A stretch of 64,000 nt of DNA from Moorella thermoacetica (GCF_001267405.1 NZ_CP012369.1:894001-958000); one strand, 5' to 3'; positions 36,387 through 45,595 are shown, counted from the stretch's first letter. The notes: generated by a model not told the origin, from the sequence alone. Numbers and translations: made by a program.

Positions 36387-37435
36387 TACTCCACCCCTAG
36401 CATTTCTAAAAAGGCTTCCAGCCGCGTCTGCCATTGACCCCGATTACCGCCGCTGAAATCCCCATCAAGACGAAGAAGGGGTAACCCCTTTTTTTCACTA
36501 AAAACCTTCAGGGCTATGTAGTCGTACATAGCGGCGTCGCAGAACTTCATGGCATGGTAAATGATTCCCTGGATACGGAACCGGTCTACAGCTGCGGCCC
36601 AGTACTGGCGTCGTTTCTCCCGGTCGCCTACCATCCGGGGACATGGGGGTCCTCCCAGGTAGAGCCTGGCCAGGTAGAGGTAAGGGTCACCCTCGGCCCT
36701 GGCGGCGGGGGCCAGTAATAGCCGCATGCCATTGCAGCTGTCCTCGAAAACAGATAAACCGCCGCACTCTTCCACCATAGTAATCAATTCCCGCGGGAGG
36801 ATGCTTCCCGCTAGCAGCAGGCGCGGCCGCCGGGCGGTTTTCACCCGGGGTTGCCTGGTTAACCGAGTAATTACAGTCTCCCATTTATCTGCCTCCTGGG
36901 GATTAAGGGGAGTTTGCCACCTGGCCAGCCCGTCCATGATTTCTTTCCCGCCGGGAGGGTCTTCCCACGCAGCCCGGCAGGCTAAAAGCTCGCGCCAGGC
37001 TGCCCGTTGTTCTTCCCACCAGGTAATGGCCGCCCACAAACGTTCTTCATTTAATTGTCGCTCCCCAGGGGGAGCTAGTTCTGCCGCCAGACGGCGTAGA
37101 TTCTGGCTGAAATAGAAAACTGCGTCCTCGTCGAACCGGCGGGGTACATCGAGGACTACGGTCTTACCCCCTGCACCATAATGGGGCCAGACATTAGCCA
37201 GGTGGATCATGGCATTGCAAGATCGGGCGATTACGACGCCGGCCAGGAGGGGTAACTCCTGTTTGATGGCTGCCTCGAGGCAGCTCTGGACATAAGGGCA
37301 GAGGTTGCCCACCAGATATGTAGCGGCGCGGGGGTTATTGCCCTCCCGGCCCAGCAGCCGGTAAGGGGTGTACCCGAGAGCCGTAAAAATTTCTACCGGC
37401 GTATAGTGGCACAGCCAACCCACTAAATGGCTCAT
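36386..37435 (-). CDS. 2-hydroxyacyl-CoA dehydratase D-type subunit (second)
   Basis: A 349-residue protein of the same family. Its Cys motifs are intact: WLCHYTPVEIFTALG, GNLCPYVQSCLEAA, ARSCNAMIHLANVW and FCDAAMYDYIALKV. This is the pattern of a [4Fe-4S]-carrying dehydratase or reductase subunit. With the downstream gene it may form a heterodimer activated by the BadF-like protein. It begins the transcript; the 197-base gap upstream holds no evident gene. Confidence 0.87.
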   Translation of the reverse strand: MSHLVGWLCHYTPVEIFTALGYTPYRLLGREGNNPRAATYLVGNLCPYVQSCLEAAIKQELPLLAGVVIARSCNAMIHLANVWPHYGAGGKTVVLDVPRRFDEDAVFYFSQNLRRLAAELAPPGERQLNEERLWAAITWWEEQRAAWRELLACRAAWEDPPGGKEIMDGLARWQTPLNPQEADKWETVITRLTRQPRVKTARRPRLLLAGSILPRELITMVEECGGLSVFEDSCNGMRLLLAPAARAEGDPYLYLARLYLGGPPCPRMVGDREKRRQYWAAAVDRFRIQGIIYHAMKFCDAAMYDYIALKVFSEKKGLPLLRLDGDFSGGNRGQWQTRLEAFLEMLGVE

Positions 37436-37632
37436 ATTTTACTCCCATCAATTTAGGCCTGCCCGGCCCTGGCGATATCCAGATCCGTGGCAGGAGAGTC
37501 TCTAATGAAATATATTATAACTCTTTCCAGCCGGCAAGTTTATAAAAAATTGCTTTTGGAAAGATATGCGTTGAAACTATACCACAAAAGGCAATAGATT
37601 ACTCAAGAACGGCTACAGTCGTAAAATCTCGC

Positions 37633-37860
37633 ATGGTTGAAGCCATGATCTTGAGCCTGGTGGGCGGCCTGATCGGTATCGCCGGGGGTATTATAGGCGG
37701 CAAGGTTGTTTGCCATGCTGGCCAAAGGGCCGACGGTCCTCAACCCCATGGCGATCCTGTTGGCAATGGGCTTTGCCGCCCTGGTGGGGAGCTTTTTCGG
37801 TTATTACCCCGCCCGGTAAGCCGCCAACACCGACGCCACCGAGACCCCTGCGCTTTGAGT
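37633..37860 (+). pseudogene. Remnant of a MacB/FtsX-type ABC permease, C-terminal end
   Basis: The frame from 37633 reads MVEAMILSLVGGLIGIAGGIIGG, typical of the last part of a MacB-like permease. After about 37705 the homology moves to another frame, NPMAILLAMGFAALVGSFFGYYPAR, and then meets a stop where the family would continue with KAA-DP-EALR. A frameshift plus a stop, and no 5' part, mark it as a decayed fragment. Confidence 0.75.
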
Positions 37861-38049
37861 GATTATTGCCCGGCCGGGAGCCGGGCGGTTTGAACCGCAT
37901 TCAGAATGAGCAGCTAATGACATACCCGGCCAGGAAGTGAGTAGGGAGGGAGATAAGGTGACTCAGGAAAGAACGGTGTTATATAATGGGGGTGATGAAA
38001 GGGAAAAAGAACCCGAGGGGGGCAATTACATTCCGGGGAGAGTGAGAAT

Positions 38050-38508
38050 ATGGAATCCACTTTAATTATCCTGGCCGTTCTGGTAGTAGCCGTCCTCGGC
38101 CGGGCCAATACTGTAGCCCTGGCCGCCAGCCTTCTACTGGTACTCAAACTTCTGCAGGTGGACCAGTATATCTTCCCCTTTATAGAGAAGGGTGGTACCT
38201 TCTGGGGCCTGGTGCTGTTAATAGCTGCTATTCTGGTTCCCCTGGCCCGGGGTACAGTCACCCTGCGGGATCTGGGGCATGTTTTTCTTTCCTGGGTGGG
38301 ACTTTCCGCCTTTATTTTATCCCTAATTACCACCTATATGAGCGGCCAGGGGTTGCAATACTTGACGGTCCAGGGCCATAGCGAGGTGATGCCGGCCCTA
38401 ATCTTGGGAGCAGTAATTGCGGCAGCCTTCCTGGGCGGTGTTCCGGTAGGCCCCTTCATCACCTCCGGGGTCCTCGCCCTGCTGGTAAAGCTGATCGCCA
38501 AATTATGA
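38050..38508 (+). CDS. DUF441 membrane protein (YeaL/YtwI family)
   Basis: A 152-residue protein with four or five hydrophobic segments that matches the DUF441 family (GKGGTFWGLVLLIAAILVPLA-like segment, and the end LGGVPVGPFITSGVLALLVKL). The function is unknown. A TATAAT at 37982-37987 lies upstream and GGGGAGAGTGAG serves as ribosome site. Confidence 0.88.
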   Translation: MESTLIILAVLVVAVLGRANTVALAASLLLVLKLLQVDQYIFPFIEKGGTFWGLVLLIAAILVPLARGTVTLRDLGHVFLSWVGLSAFILSLITTYMSGQGLQYLTVQGHSEVMPALILGAVIAAAFLGGVPVGPFITSGVLALLVKLIAKL

Positions 38509-38590
38509 TTGGGAAGAAAAAACTTAACTTGTTTTCAGGTTTCCCCGGAGCATAATTGTTAAAATAGGCGCTGGAAGGGAGTTGAAGCCC

Positions 38591-39796
38591 ATGGGGAAAC
38601 CCCATATTGGCGAGGTCGATTACCTGCGAGTTTTCGGCCTGATAACCATTGTTTTGATCCATGCCTGGGGATTTTACCTGTTGATGCCGGTGGCCAGTCC
38701 TTACAGCCGTATCGCCCAGGAATTGGGCGTTAACCTGCTTCGCTTTGGCCGCCAGATTTTCATGTTCATTACCGGCCTGGTTCTTTTTTATAACTACAGC
38801 GGTCGTAAACTGAATCTCAATCGCTTCTTCAGCCGCCGGCTAAAAAACCTGGCCATCCCCTATGTTATCTGGACAGCTTTCTACCTGATCCTCAAACGTT
38901 CTTCCGGAATGCTCAACTGGACCGGCTTTGGCGGTTTTCTAACTTTATGGTGGCAAAATGTCCTGAACGGCAATGGTTACAGCCATCTCTATTACATCCT
39001 GGTAGCTATTCAATTTTATTTGTTTTTCCCTTGGCTCGTCGCCCTTTTTAAGCCCCGCCGCCCGGGAATGACGGCGGAGATTATTATCGGGTTGGGCCTG
39101 GCCCTGTATGCCCTGTACTTTTACCTCTTTGAGGTCCGGCAGGACTTGGTAGGGGCGGCGGTTGCCGGTACCCCCCTGGCTGGTATTACCGGCTGGTTGT
39201 TCCTCTATAAAGATCGCCTGCTAGTCTCCTATTTTCCTTACTACCTCCTGGGAGCCCTGGCCGGCCTGCACCTGGATTCATGGCGGCGATGGCTGCAGGA
39301 CCACCTGGAAGTAGCTGTGGCCTTTCTAGTAATTGCGGCCAGCCTGGTTATCAGTGAGTATTTTTATTACTACCGGCGCCAGGGCCAGCCCTGGGCTCTG
39401 ACCATCAGCGTTTTTAAACCCAGTATTTACCTGTACAGCCTGGCAATCATCACCGTTTTTTTTCAATTGTCTTTTTACCTTGAGCGCCGGGGTTTCCTGC
39501 GCTGGCTGGTTTCCCCCCTGGCAGCCAATTCTCTGGGAATTTACTTGCTTCACCCAGCGATATTATTTATTTTTAACAGCTATTTCTGGAATTACGTGCA
39601 CCTGCCCGGTTTCTTGCTGGCTATCCTGGAACCTGCGGCAGCAATCGTTATCTCGGGAGCCATCAGCACCCTGCTGGGCAGTAACCGCTACACCCGCTTT
39701 ATTGTTGGTGAAGCCGGGAATCTAAGGAATAGTTTCCCGTGGGGTAAGTGGCGGGAGCACAGGGCCGTTCTCCACGGTGTAGGCCGGGAAAGCTGA
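38591..39796 (+). CDS. Membrane acyltransferase (Acyl_transf_3 family)
   Basis: A 401-residue protein with about ten membrane helices. The N-terminal motif EVDYLRVFGLITIVLIHAWG holds the catalytic-type His, followed by RFGRQIFMFITGLVLFY and FFSRRLKNLAIPYVIWT. These enzymes add acyl groups to sugars or other surface molecules. ATG 38591 fits GGAAGGGAG better than TTG 38582. It is a single gene, so the substrate is unknown. Confidence 0.85.
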   Translation: MGKPHIGEVDYLRVFGLITIVLIHAWGFYLLMPVASPYSRIAQELGVNLLRFGRQIFMFITGLVLFYNYSGRKLNLNRFFSRRLKNLAIPYVIWTAFYLILKRSSGMLNWTGFGGFLTLWWQNVLNGNGYSHLYYILVAIQFYLFFPWLVALFKPRRPGMTAEIIIGLGLALYALYFYLFEVRQDLVGAAVAGTPLAGITGWLFLYKDRLLVSYFPYYLLGALAGLHLDSWRRWLQDHLEVAVAFLVIAASLVISEYFYYYRRQGQPWALTISVFKPSIYLYSLAIITVFFQLSFYLERRGFLRWLVSPLAANSLGIYLLHPAILFIFNSYFWNYVHLPGFLLAILEPAAAIVISGAISTLLGSNRYTRFIVGEAGNLRNSFPWGKWREHRAVLHGVGRES

Positions 39797-40123
39797 AGGC
39801 GGTTTTCCGGCGTTCCTTCTTACACGCCGGAACGGTCGGGCTTGTGGGTAGTGGCTCCCTGGTACTTGACGCCCAGGTATGTTTTATGCTGGTCGCTTCA
39901 TGGAGCAGCTTTCTGCTGGCGGCGAGGAGGAAAAGTTGGGTATTCGCTGCGGTTTTGGGGTAGAGCGGCGGGTTGTCAGGTAATACATCGGGGAAAGTAG
40001 CGTTGGTGAAGGGTTTTTATGGCTAGGCCTGCGTTAGAATTTCTTCTTAGGTATTTCTTAGGTTAATCTCATATAAGTTTAATAAAAGAGGGGTATAGTA
40101 CAAGCTGAAAGGAGGAAATCGAT
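39797..40123. other. Gene-free gap before the secreted repeat protein
   Basis: The gap holds an inverted repeat CCGGCGT/ACGCCGG at about 39807-39830, hairpin-repeat copy D, and a likely promoter with TATAGT near 40094-40099. No credible protein-coding frame was seen. Confidence 0.5.
39889..39937 (+). repeat. Dispersed hairpin repeat, copy D (divergent)
   Basis: GCTTCATGG is followed by the stem AGCAG-CTTT-CTGCT (39904-39917) and then GGCGGCGAGGAGGAAAAG. The layout matches copies A-C, but flanks and stem bases differ more, so this copy is less certain. Confidence 0.45.
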
Positions 40124-40144
40124 ATGAAACCAGCAGTTACATAA
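40124..40144 (+). other. Six-codon ORF with perfect ribosome site (leader peptide?)
   Basis: AAAGGAGG sits at ideal spacing before ATG 40124, which opens a frame of only six codons (MKPAVT) and then TAA. It lies 48 bases before the next gene's start. It may be a leader peptide or the stump of a lost gene. Confidence 0.4.
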
Positions 40145-40192
40145 GCGCACCTTTCCCTAATTGATGAAATTAAATGCGAGGAGATGTTAAGA

Positions 40193-40804
40193 ATGAGCAA
40201 ATTAAAAAAGTATCTCAGCTTAACACTTGCGGCCGCGCTGATTATGGGCCTGGGCGTGACGGGTATTGCCCTGGCCCAGGGAGACACTTCCGCCAAGCCC
40301 CAGACGAGTCTACAACAGATTTACCTGGAAAAATTGGCCGGGGTATTGGGCATCAGCCAGGATCAGCTTGTGAATGATTTAAAAACCGCCGGACAACAAA
40401 CTGTTGATACCGCTGTTTCCGAAGGGTTAATTACCGCCGATCAGGGGCAAAAAATAAAGCAAGAGATTGCAGAGGGACGTTTTCCCGGTTTACACGGGAT
40501 GTTTGACCCCGAGGATTCTCACCCTGGCATGAGGGGTTTGCATAACCTGGATGCTATCGCCTCAGCCCTGGGAATGACACCCCAGCAACTTACACAGGAG
40601 TTTAAAAATGGTAAATCCCTTCAGCAGTTGGCCACCGAAAAGGGCCTGAGTTTAGACCAGATCAAAGAGAGTATAATCAAGGCCGTGAAGTCCAAACTGG
40701 ATCAGGAGGTAGCTCAAGGCAAGATAAGCCAGGATAAGGCCACCCAGATTCTAAATCATTTACAGCAACTTGATTTGACCAAATTTCCAAACCATGTAAA
40801 GTAA
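40193..40804 (+). CDS. Secreted protein with repeated helical domains, function unknown
   Basis: A 203-residue protein with a clear signal peptide (residues 1 to about 29, ending ALAQG). Two related helical units follow: LAGVLGISQDQLVNDLKTAG with QGQKIKQEI, and IASALGMTPQQLTQEFKNGKSLQQLA with LDQEVAQGKISQDKATQIL. This resembles DUF2680-like or SHOCT-like secreted Firmicute proteins. ATG 40193 is chosen over 40184, which is too close to GAGGAG. I do not know its role. Confidence 0.75.
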   Translation: MSKLKKYLSLTLAAALIMGLGVTGIALAQGDTSAKPQTSLQQIYLEKLAGVLGISQDQLVNDLKTAGQQTVDTAVSEGLITADQGQKIKQEIAEGRFPGLHGMFDPEDSHPGMRGLHNLDAIASALGMTPQQLTQEFKNGKSLQQLATEKGLSLDQIKESIIKAVKSKLDQEVAQGKISQDKATQILNHLQQLDLTKFPNHVK

Positions 40805-40874
40805 ATTTTATGGTATCCAAATCCGGTGGAGCAACAAGCTAAAATAAACTTTGATAGCGTTCAGTTAAGCTCCT

Positions 40875-40935
40875 GAGCCCCAGGCTTGGCGGTAGGCATG
40901 GCCCGGGGCTCTATTCTTTGGTCCCGAGCCATGCC
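40875..40935 (+). terminator. Overlapping hairpins, terminator region
   Basis: GAGCCCC (40875-40881) pairs with GGGGCTC (40905-40911), followed by TATTCTTT, a terminator layout. A second, stronger stem uses part of the same bases: GGCATGGC and CGGG (40895-40907) with CCCG and GCCATGCC (40923-40935). The two cannot form together. Confidence 0.55.
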
Positions 40936-41101
40936 CATGACTCCTGGCAGGGTTAAGAATTTCTCACAATTAATCAGGACAGGAAAGCAGCATAATAGCA
41001 CATTCGGCTAGGTCAGGGTACTGGTCACATAGCGCTAAAAGGTGGCCAGGGAAGCCTTAGCAGGTGTGCAGTACCTGGATTGTTTTAAGCCCCCAGGGGT
41101 C

Positions 41102-42181
41102 TCACCGAGCGCGACAACGAAAAAGGGCAACAAGATAAAGTAAGGAGGGGATGCCTACCAATACCACCAGGCCCAGGGGTTGAAGAAAGAAAAAGAAGCT
41201 TTTAACTTCAAAGGGATTACCGGGCCGCCAGGCTAAGTAATAAACTACGGGTAACTGGTAAAAAGCCAACATTTTATAGTCTTTTAAGTTTAAGAGGCGG
41301 CCTAGCAAATATGAGCTTGCCCAGAGGAGAGCCGAGGCGGTAGGAAAGACTAAAATAATCCATACAGAAATGAATATCAGGCTAATCCGTTCGATAAAGG
41401 CTCCAGCGAATTCTGCCAGTTGCGTCACAGTTAAACCTGGAATCAGCGTATACTTCAGTTGATCTACCCCCAGAACCCCCTGACAGGTAGTTATAATGGT
41501 GATCACTACTGCCATGACTGTTAAAAAGCCATAGCTGGCGGCACGCCAGGCTCGCCGGGGTTCCTTTAAAAAAGGAACCAGGATAAGGAAAAGACTCATC
41601 TCTTCAGCGTTACTAATCCGCCATAAAGCCAGCTTTATCACCGGCCAGGGTCCATGGGGCAAGATGGGTAAGAAGTTGTCCAGATGGATTCGCGGTATAA
41701 CCAGGGCAAAGAGAAGCAAGGTGATGGGTAAAGTAAAAATAACAATGATGATAGAAGCACGTGCCAGGGGCTCTAAACCCTTTCCAGCCAGGTAGGCCGC
41801 TACCAGCAGGTAAGAAGATAACACTACTGCATCGGGTGTGTGCGACAACAAAGAACTCTTAATAGTATCAGCAGTTACCCGGCCGACCTCGGCCGTTAAA
41901 CCAACCCAGTAAACTAAAACTATTAAACCTAAAAGCCAGGCCAGCCACTTGCTTACCAGGCGGCGGCTAAAACCAACTAGGTCCAGGTCAGGAAATTTCA
42001 TAACAAGCGCGGTCAGGAGGTAAATAGCTCCGAGGCTGAATATAGTTTCCAGGGGAGATACCAGCCAGGTGTCCACCCCGACTTTTTCAACAATATTCCT
42101 GGCCCCTTTTAACGTCCCCACTTCAATCATTGCCGCAACAATTAAAAAGGTGGCTTCGTTCGTTCCAATTCTTTCCCGCAA
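41102..42181 (-). CDS. gerAB: Spore germination protein GerAB/GerKB family
   Basis: A 359-residue membrane protein of the amino acid permease-like spore germination family, with about ten helices. The start IGTNEATFLIVAAMIEVGTL and the NAEEMSLFLILVPFL segment are typical. It is the B subunit of a nutrient germinant receptor in the inner spore membrane. It lies 3 bases after the gerAC stop and is the last gene of the operon gerAA-AC-AB. Confidence 0.9.
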   Translation of the reverse strand: MRERIGTNEATFLIVAAMIEVGTLKGARNIVEKVGVDTWLVSPLETIFSLGAIYLLTALVMKFPDLDLVGFSRRLVSKWLAWLLGLIVLVYWVGLTAEVGRVTADTIKSSLLSHTPDAVVLSSYLLVAAYLAGKGLEPLARASIIIVIFTLPITLLLFALVIPRIHLDNFLPILPHGPWPVIKLALWRISNAEEMSLFLILVPFLKEPRRAWRAASYGFLTVMAVVITIITTCQGVLGVDQLKYTLIPGLTVTQLAEFAGAFIERISLIFISVWIILVFPTASALLWASSYLLGRLLNLKDYKMLAFYQLPVVYYLAWRPGNPFEVKSFFFFLQPLGLVVLVGIPSLLYLVALFRCRAR

Positions 42182-42184
42182 TCT

Positions 42185-43368
42185 CTAGCTCACCATGCCC
42201 GTATGACGAATTTTAATCTTTACATCCACTGATACAGGCATCTGCATAAAAATTTGCCGCCAGTTATTCTTAATGTTTTCCCACAGACGAGGGTTACTTT
42301 GCTCAATTTTATGCCCGAACCCAAGAACATCAGCCTGGTATTCCCGTTGCAACCTTCCTACCACCTGCTGGACTCGTTGTTTAATCTCTTCGCCAGCTTG
42401 CGACTCTATCAGGGGTAGATCCTTTGCCCCCAGGGGCGACCTGTTACCCATTGTTTCCGTAATGTCGGCGTTAATATCTAATTTGATAGCCATGCTAACG
42501 CCTTCTCCTGTAAATTGAGGGTGGACATCCGCCTTTATCTTGTTGAGCTTAAGACTTAAAATGCGGGCAAGTTCAGGTATAGGCAGAGCCAGGATCTCGC
42601 CCCCCTTAAATTCCCCGGAAACCCAGACAGCCGCCTGGGTTTCCGCCGGATTGAGCCAGCCAACCAGTTTTCCTTCTTTTATTACTCCCGTCCCGCTTAC
42701 CTGTAATTCCGGGGCATCTTTTCCTTTCACCAGAGCCGCTCGCGCTATCAAAATATCCCTCCCGGCATTAACGGTTGCAATCAAGTCGGACAGGTTATGT
42801 TTGATAAAACGAGAAGTCCTCAACTGGCGTTCAGCCTGCTCCTGCAAAAACATGCTAACACTACGGGCAAATTTTGGCTGGGCGGTAAACAAATCGCCGG
42901 CTCGCCCATCGGTTAACAGTACCGTGATCGCCAGGTATCCCTCGCGGTTGCGAGGCCAGAAATCCAGCACTTCCATGAGGTTGTGGCGTCTCGCCAATTC
43001 CTTACCTATGATTATCACCTTTTGGTGGCCTAAAAAGATCCTGCGTTCAGATCTGGTAGCAGCGTTGGATATGGCCTCATCTACAGTAAGCCCGGTTAAG
43101 GTCAATTGCCAGGTTGGTAGCTCCTTTTCATCGCCTCCTCCACCCCCACCCCCCCCCCACCACTAGACCTGGCAGCCATACGGCGTAAAATTGGCATTTC
43201 CAAAGTCAGCTCAATTTGCTCATTTTGTTGCGAGCCGTTCTCGACTGATAATAGATCCACTGCCGCTCCCAGAACCAGAGCACGTCGTTCTAGATCCAGA
43301 TTATCCCAGCATCCAGTTGTTACCACGGCAGTAATAATAATCGTTAAAAATAAGGCTGTAGCCTTCAA
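42185..43368 (-). pseudogene. gerAC: GerAC-type germinant receptor lipoprotein, split by a frameshift in a G10 tract
   Basis: The gene starts at ATG 43368, overlapping gerAA. The first frame gives a lipoprotein signal ending in Cys (VVTTGC), the WDNLDLERRALVLG start of GerAC and then a Gly run; it stops at 43102 after 88 residues. The second frame carries LTLTGLTVDEAISNAATRSERRIFLGHQKVIIIGKELAR and the rest of GerAC to 42185. One extra G in the tract at 43149-43158 (C10 on +) would join the frames into about 394 residues, the normal family size. It may be a real mutation, a phase-variable site or a sequencing error. Confidence 0.88.
43149..43158 (-). repeat. Homopolymer tract of ten G in gerAC
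   Basis: Ten C on the + strand (G on the coding strand) lie next to a second run of five, separated by one base. They code for the Gly-rich stretch common in GerAC proteins. Slippage by one base switches the reading frame. Confidence 0.9.
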
Positions 43369-44966
43369 TTTTTCTTCACCCTGTCACCAATTCTTTTGAC
43401 TTCACGTGGTTTAAGGTAGAAAGGGCGCCAGCGTTGTTTAAAAAAAGCGGCACGGTAAACACTGTCTTTAAGATCAGGTACCCGTAACGGTGCCCATGGT
43501 TGAAGGTAGGGCACACCAAAACTTTTTAGGGAAGCCAGGTGGGCCAGGATTAACATCAGCCCAAGTATGATGCCGTAGAGTCCTAAAAATGCCGCCATCA
43601 CCATAAGAAAGAAACGGAGAATCCGTAAAGCTATGGCGGCATCAAATCTAGGGGCAACAAAGCCACTTATAGCTGTCAAGGCTACGACGATGACCATGGC
43701 AGAACTGACGATGTTGGCCTGAACTGCCGCCTGGCCGAGGATCAGGGCTCCCACTACGCCCAGGGTCTGGCCTAAAGGACCGGGTAAACGGATCCCTGCT
43801 TCTCGGAGAAGCTCCAGGACAACCTCCATTATTAAAGCTTCTACTATTGAGGGAAAAGGCAACCCTTCCCGCCCGGCACCTATAGAAATGGCCAGGGAAG
43901 TGGGTATCATTTCCGGAGAAAAGGAAACCATGGCAATATATAGGGAGGGGAGAATGAGCGCCAGGACAGTTCCCAAAAAACGCAAGCTCCGGATAAGGAA
44001 TGAAATCAACCAGCGATGATAAAAGTCCTCCGGGCTGTGCATCAGGGAATTAAAGGTAGCGGGAATGAGCAGGGCAAAAGGGGTATTATCTGTTAAGACT
44101 ATGACCCTGCCTTCAAGGAGGGCGGCAGCCGCCTCGTCAGGTCTTTCTGTACTCTGGATTTGAGCAAAAGGAGAGTACCAGCAGTCCTCAATTAACTGTT
44201 CGATAAAACCGCTATCCAGGATGCCGTCAATATCAATATTTTTAAGTCGTCCCTCTACTTCCGCCACCAACTCAGGATCAACTACACCTTTCAAGTACAA
44301 TAGTCCCACTGCAGTCTGGCTGCGCCGCCCTAGAAAATAGGTCTTTAGCTTGAGCTGGGGATCGCGGAGGCGCCGCCGTAAAAGCGCCGTATTAGTACGG
44401 AAGCTCTCGGAAAAACCATCCCGGGGGCCACGGATCACCGCCTCGTTTTGAGGTTCTTCAACCCCACGGTGTTCCCAACCGCAAACCTCCAGGGCCAAAC
44501 CTTTATTGCTGCCTTCCAGGATCAAGAGAGCAAAGCCACTTAAAATACAAAAGGCAGCTTCACGGAAATTGGCTATCTCCCGGACATTGGCAACTGTTAA
44601 CAAGGAATCACGCACCTGGTAGAAGAACTTCCCATCTGGAGTGAAGGCAGGGGTTGCCTGGTGGGCTTCAAGCAAGAGAGACTTGACAATTTGGGTATCG
44701 ATAATCTCGTTATCTACCAGGCCATCTACATAAACTAATAGAGCTGCCAATCCACCTGTACCACCGATTTTCATCCTGCGGTAGACGACATCCTGGCAAT
44801 CGCTAAAAATTTCTTGTAAGATTTTTAAGTTGGCTTCTAAAGAACGCTGGAAAGGAAGAGCGATAGCTTTACCTTCATCTACCAGGGGAGACGCCAATTG
44901 ATCCTTCCCCGGGCTAGGTCTGGCCTTCTTTTTTCTGCGTAAATAAAACCAGGATTTTCGCAGCAT
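43365..44966 (-). CDS. gerAA: Spore germination protein GerAA/GerKA family
   Basis: A 533-residue protein with the usual GerA layout: a long soluble N-terminal part (to about residue 300, with DCQDVVYRRMKIGG and VLTDNTPFALLIPATF), then four or five membrane helices (LPSLYIAMVSFSPEMIPTSLAISI; EVVLELLREAGIRLPGPLGQTLG) and a short basic tail. It forms the channel-like A subunit of the germinant receptor. ATG 44966 follows AGGGGTG; the frame extends to 45008, but without a ribosome site. Confidence 0.92.
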   Translation of the reverse strand: MLRKSWFYLRRKKKARPSPGKDQLASPLVDEGKAIALPFQRSLEANLKILQEIFSDCQDVVYRRMKIGGTGGLAALLVYVDGLVDNEIIDTQIVKSLLLEAHQATPAFTPDGKFFYQVRDSLLTVANVREIANFREAAFCILSGFALLILEGSNKGLALEVCGWEHRGVEEPQNEAVIRGPRDGFSESFRTNTALLRRRLRDPQLKLKTYFLGRRSQTAVGLLYLKGVVDPELVAEVEGRLKNIDIDGILDSGFIEQLIEDCWYSPFAQIQSTERPDEAAAALLEGRVIVLTDNTPFALLIPATFNSLMHSPEDFYHRWLISFLIRSLRFLGTVLALILPSLYIAMVSFSPEMIPTSLAISIGAGREGLPFPSIVEALIMEVVLELLREAGIRLPGPLGQTLGVVGALILGQAAVQANIVSSAMVIVVALTAISGFVAPRFDAAIALRILRFFLMVMAAFLGLYGIILGLMLILAHLASLKSFGVPYLQPWAPLRVPDLKDSVYRAAFFKQRWRPFYLKPREVKRIGDRVKKN

Positions 44967-45049
44967 TAGAACACCCCTAGTGGTATAAAAATTAACAGAA
45001 CCCGGCAACTTTTAGGGTTCTGTCAATAACGGGTTTAAATAATGTAGCG

Positions 45050-45304
45050 TTAATGAACTTTCCTTTTTTCCACCATTTTTATCATGGCGCCAGCAATAGC
45101 CTCTTTTTCGTCTTTATCAGCAACTTCCCATAGATCCCGCAGGAACCGGTTTTCAGGAATATCCGGGTTTATATTTTCTGCCAGGAAATCCCCTAAATTT
45201 GCCGCCGATTTTTCGAGAATCTTTTGCGGCATTCCCATGGACTTTGCTTTATCGAGCGCAGCCCCCAGGGTGTCGAGCCATTGGTCAAAATTATTGATAT
45301 CCAT
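45050..45304 (-). CDS. DUF3243 family protein (YmfJ-like)
   Basis: An 84-residue acidic helical protein: FDQWLDTLGAALDKAKSMGM, then LGDFLAENINPDIPENRFLRDLWEVADKDEKEAIAGAMIKMV. It matches DUF3243 (YmfJ of Bacillus), whose role is unknown. ATG 45304 follows AAAGGGGGCG. It lies upstream of gerAA on the same strand. Confidence 0.85.
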   Translation of the reverse strand: MDINNFDQWLDTLGAALDKAKSMGMPQKILEKSAANLGDFLAENINPDIPENRFLRDLWEVADKDEKEAIAGAMIKMVEKRKVH

Positions 45305-45595
45305 TACTGTTCGCCCCCTTTCCTTAAACAGTAGGCATAAGTTATCATGACCCCAAAATGGTATTTTATCCAAGCTTAAATACTTCTACTTTGCTGGAAA
45401 TATTTATAAGGGTAATGAGTTGCAGCTTGCCTCTATCCGAAGACGAAGAATGAGAAAGGTACTTCTGCAGGGCAGGGGCCACAGGCATCCGGGAACCAGG
45501 CTAATGCCTGAACCAGGCATTCCGGCCCCTGGAGGTTCCCTCTTATCTTCTTTTCGGCCTCGAGATAAGAAGCTGCCAAAGCCGCCCCAACTATT

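Noticed and set aside
43141-43158. Run of C considered as a promoter or binding element
   Set aside because: It lies inside gerAC coding sequence and codes for the usual Gly stretch; the frameshift reading explains it better.
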